Assembly: GCA_009859145.1 (NCBI GenBank)
Contig: VRVR01000064.1
Span: 13,253-77,252 of the forward strand
Direction of reading: 5' to 3'
Length of the DNA: 64,000 nucleotides
Source of the DNA: Andalucia godoyi
Taxonomy: Eukaryota; Discoba; Jakobea; Jakobida; Andaluciidae
Position numbers and translations under genes: made by a program. Positions 61,598-64,000 of this stretch are shown here, piece after piece. The notes under the pieces were generated by a model that saw nothing but the letters and a program-made list of their open reading frames with translations, ran no database searches and was not told the origin of the DNA. Position 1 is the first letter of the stretch, and each line of letters opens with the position of its first letter.

Positions 61598-64000
61598 ATG
61601 CAGAAGCTGTTCATAGCCTCCTGTGAGAAAGAACCGCTGCCTTTTTCTGGAAATGTTCTCAACTACGGCGTTCTGCTTGGTATTTCCCTCATTGTGAACG
61701 AATCTGGGGCACAGTCTTCAGTCATCGTGAATGTTTCCGACAATGTGAGGGATCACTTTAGATTTTCTGTCGAGCAGCTTCTCTATCAATCTTTGTCAGT
61801 TCTGGTTGACTCTGTGGAAATCTTTGAAGAAGGTCCGACAAAGGATCTGAGCTTGTTGCACTCTAAAACCCTTGCGTATGCTGGGGAGACTTCGAGGTTT
61901 GGTCCCATTTCTGTGTTCATCAATGAACCTAGTGTGTCCGTCGAAAACATGACTAAGAGGCAAGGCGACTCCTCGGATGAGCATTGCAGCGGAGGTCCGC
62001 TGAGGCATTTTCCTGGGTTTGCGTTTATGACAAAAGGAATTCTAGTTCTGGAACTGGACTGTGCCGAGGCCACTCGTTCTCCGCAGCGTGCTCCATCCCC
62101 ATGGCCCTCAAATTCCCTTCAGTATGTGGAAATGTACAGACGTGGCATCACTACCATGAACGAACGGATGTCGTCTTGCAAAACTCTGCATGACGTGTGC
62201 ACAGTTTTGGGAACGCAAGTCTTTGAATTTCTTGGCTGCGACCGTTGCATGGTTTATGAGTTTGATGTTTCCGACGAGTCCGGAGACGTTATTTGTGAAT
62301 GGAAGCGCGATGGTGTCACCACTTCGTATGATGGCCTGCATTTTCCTGCTTCCGATATTCCACTTATTGCTCGATCGTTGTATGTAAGGAATCCCATTCG
62401 TTGCATCCCAGATGTGGACATTGGAAATTCCAGGATCTTGCCGACGTCTTCTGCGATAGATCTATCGAACAGCTTCCTACGCAGCGTCTCGCCAGTTCAT
62501 GTTCAGTATTTGAAAAACATGAAAGTGTGCGCCTCCTTGTCTTTGAGCATTGTTGTTGAGGGGAGACTTTGGGGACTTGTTTCCTGTCACCATTATTCTC
62601 CCTTCTTTCCGCCGTTGCATGTTCGATCGATGTGCGAGTGTCTTTCCAAACTGGCGTCCACCACAATCTCCGAAAAAATTAGGCAGACAAAGGCTGCAAC
62701 GTGGAACGCAGATCTTCAGTTGGTGCAGGCTGTTGTATCGAAGCTGATTTTCGACATTCACGACGAAAACCTGAATCCCACGCATGTCGGCCTGTCGCGG
62801 TGGTTGCAATGCGCGAGTCCAACGCTGATGACGCGCCTTCGTTCATCCTTGATGATCCTCAAAGTCGCTGGAACAGCTTTCGTTTCGGATCAGTGTCCGT
62901 CTGTTGATCCATTCCTGGAGTTGTGTTCGTGGTTGCGCTCACGATCTGCTCCGCAGCGGCAAACGCTATCTTCCTACCTGTCTCCAGTGACAGATATTAT
63001 CCTTCCGTCTGTCCAAGTGATTGACTGTCTCAAAGAGGAATTCCCCTCCCAGCTTCCCTACGACTTGCTGTGTAAGATCGACGGCGGCGACGACGCAAAC
63101 GTGGCGGGTGTCGTGTTTGTTCCGCTATCCCCAAACTGTGCTGATTTTCTTGCATTTTTCCGTCCTGAGAAGATTCGCACGATCAAGTGGCTTGGCAATC
63201 CTGCACAAAAGGAAGCGAACGAGAGCGGTTTGCTTTCTCCGAAGTTGTCGTTTGACTCGTATTTACAGACTATTGTGGGTAGGTCTGAGCGATGGAATTC
63301 AAGTGATGTCGACGTTTGCAGAATGGTCCAAGAAGGACTGTTTTCACGGATGCAAAACATTTCCGTGCAGTTGGAAGAAAGGAGAGCTGTGAAGAGTGAA
63401 TATCAAAAACTAGCGGCTCTGGAAAGCGACAAACTACGCAGAGGGTTTTTGTCGCATCTGTCCCATCAGATGAGAACTCCGTTTAATAATGTTCTCGACA
63501 CCCTTAATGATTTGGCACGAAAGGAAGATGTTTCGCAGGAAAGTATTCATCTTGCCTGTTCTTCTGCAACATCTGCATTAATGTTGATCGATAACTTGCT
63601 GGAACTCCTGCAGTTGGAAACTTCCGCCATGGACCTTGTGGAGCGTGAGGCGTCGCTTCCCGAACAGTTTGAGAAAGCCGCCAAAATTCTGCAGGTCGCA
63701 GCGGATCGTCGGGGCGTTCGGTTGTTCCTTTCCATACATCCGGACATTCCATCCGCAGCTATTTTTGACGTTGAGCGTCTGAATCAAGTGCTTATTAACA
63801 TTCTTGGAAATGCCGTCAAATATACAGAACCGCGTGGCTCCGTATTTATGAACGTCGTTTTGCTGCGGCAGATCGATCCAAGTCTCGTCGAAAAGGACAA
63901 TGAAGCAACAATAGTTGTGAGTGTTCGAGATGAAGGAATCGGAATGGGTCAAGATGTCTTGGATAATTTGTTCAATCCACTGTTTCCGAAGGAAGCTGCG
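61598..64000 (+). CDS. Phytochrome histidine kinase, biliverdin-binding type (3' end outside window)
   Basis: 801 codons visible from ATG 61598. The N-terminal PAS begins with Cys 9 in ASCEKEPLPFSG, the position that binds biliverdin in bacterial and fungal phytochromes. The GAF domain has HFPASDIP (Asp 253) and SCHHYSP (His 331/332). The PHY domain has FRPEKIRTIKWLGNP and the tongue motif as PKLSF (548-552), Lys replacing the usual Arg of PRxSF. The kinase part shows the H box SHQMRTP with His 623, N box NILGNAVKYT (Asn 738) and D box RDEGIGM (Asp 778). Red/far-red light sensing coupled to a phosphorelay is expected; a receiver domain may follow beyond the window. Same strand as the cyclase, 268 bp apart. 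Confidence 0.95.
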   Translation, partial: MQKLFIASCEKEPLPFSGNVLNYGVLLGISLIVNESGAQSSVIVNVSDNVRDHFRFSVEQLLYQSLSVLVDSVEIFEEGPTKDLSLLHSKTLAYAGETSRFGPISVFINEPSVSVENMTKRQGDSSDEHCSGGPLRHFPGFAFMTKGILVLELDCAEATRSPQRAPSPWPSNSLQYVEMYRRGITTMNERMSSCKTLHDVCTVLGTQVFEFLGCDRCMVYEFDVSDESGDVICEWKRDGVTTSYDGLHFPASDIPLIARSLYVRNPIRCIPDVDIGNSRILPTSSAIDLSNSFLRSVSPVHVQYLKNMKVCASLSLSIVVEGRLWGLVSCHHYSPFFPPLHVRSMCECLSKLASTTISEKIRQTKAATWNADLQLVQAVVSKLIFDIHDENLNPTHVGLSRWLQCASPTLMTRLRSSLMILKVAGTAFVSDQCPSVDPFLELCSWLRSRSAPQRQTLSSYLSPVTDIILPSVQVIDCLKEEFPSQLPYDLLCKIDGGDDANVAGVVFVPLSPNCADFLAFFRPEKIRTIKWLGNPAQKEANESGLLSPKLSFDSYLQTIVGRSERWNSSDVDVCRMVQEGLFSRMQNISVQLEERRAVKSEYQKLAALESDKLRRGFLSHLSHQMRTPFNNVLDTLNDLARKEDVSQESIHLACSSATSALMLIDNLLELLQLETSAMDLVEREASLPEQFEKAAKILQVAADRRGVRLFLSIHPDIPSAAIFDVERLNQVLINILGNAVKYTEPRGSVFMNVVLLRQIDPSLVEKDNEATIVVSVRDEGIGMGQDVLDNLFNPLFPKEAA

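Noticed and set aside
1-64000. Alternative genetic code with TAG as Gln
   Set aside because: Intact genes of 1000-1400 codons contain no internal TAG and at least five genes end in TAG, so TAG works as a stop.
1-64000. CRISPR arrays, rRNA, tRNA genes or bacterial-type operons
   Set aside because: No spaced repeats, no rRNA stretches and no convincing tRNA B-box with a foldable cloverleaf were found; introns and gene families show nuclear eukaryotic DNA.

Overview
The window looks like nuclear DNA of a unicellular eukaryote. It has long, mostly single-exon genes, a few very short GT-AG introns (about 30-84 nt), TA-flanked Tc1-type transposon DNA, a eukaryotic type II topoisomerase, many protein kinase-like genes, a fungal-type Zn(II)2Cys6 regulator, a membrane nucleotide cyclase and a biliverdin-type phytochrome. 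I cannot name the species. A heterotrophic or fungus-like protist fits the gene content better than a plant, animal or bacterium. One assembly gap (598 N) lies at 60639-61236.

Layout. 1-2.8 kb: tail of an acidic protein, then an unidentified gene split by a 1287-bp Tc1/mariner element whose own transposase carries two stop codons. 3.0-15.9 kb: a signalling block. On the minus strand lie a kinase with about 14 kinesin-light-chain-type TPRs, a lobe-truncated kinase and a helical-bundle/SPRY protein. A fourth gene on the plus strand, divergent from these, encodes a kinase whose C-terminal tail resembles the KEN ribonuclease domain of IRE1/RNase L. 16.4-21.9 kb: four small acidic or basic proteins that share a short C-terminal module; three share an upstream sequence block, suggesting local duplication. 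22.0-25.2 kb: a DEAH helicase and a serine-rich protein. 25.2-29.5 kb: gene-poor DNA with two inverted MITE-like elements and two short candidate genes. 29.5-32.5 kb: a 979-aa protein that looks like a D5-type viral primase-helicase with a destroyed ATPase site. 33.9-35.0 kb: a damaged kinase. 35.3-39.1 kb: DNA topoisomerase II.

39.3-54.0 kb: small unknown genes, a tetraspan membrane protein, a heavily damaged kinase-like relic, a spliced five-exon gene, a SUKH-like protein, another membrane protein, and a DUF4246 family with two intact copies and two decayed 3'-end copies. 54.3-58.5 kb: an acidic protein with an internal duplication and a Zn2Cys6 transcription factor. 59.1-64.0 kb: a two-TM PAS nucleotide cyclase followed 268 bp later, same strand, by a phytochrome histidine kinase that runs off the window.

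Functional themes: phosphorylation signalling (at least five kinase-like genes, three damaged or truncated), light/cyclic-nucleotide sensing at the right end, DNA topology, and repeated capture or decay of mobile and virus-like DNA. Names rest on motifs read by eye; no database search was possible.
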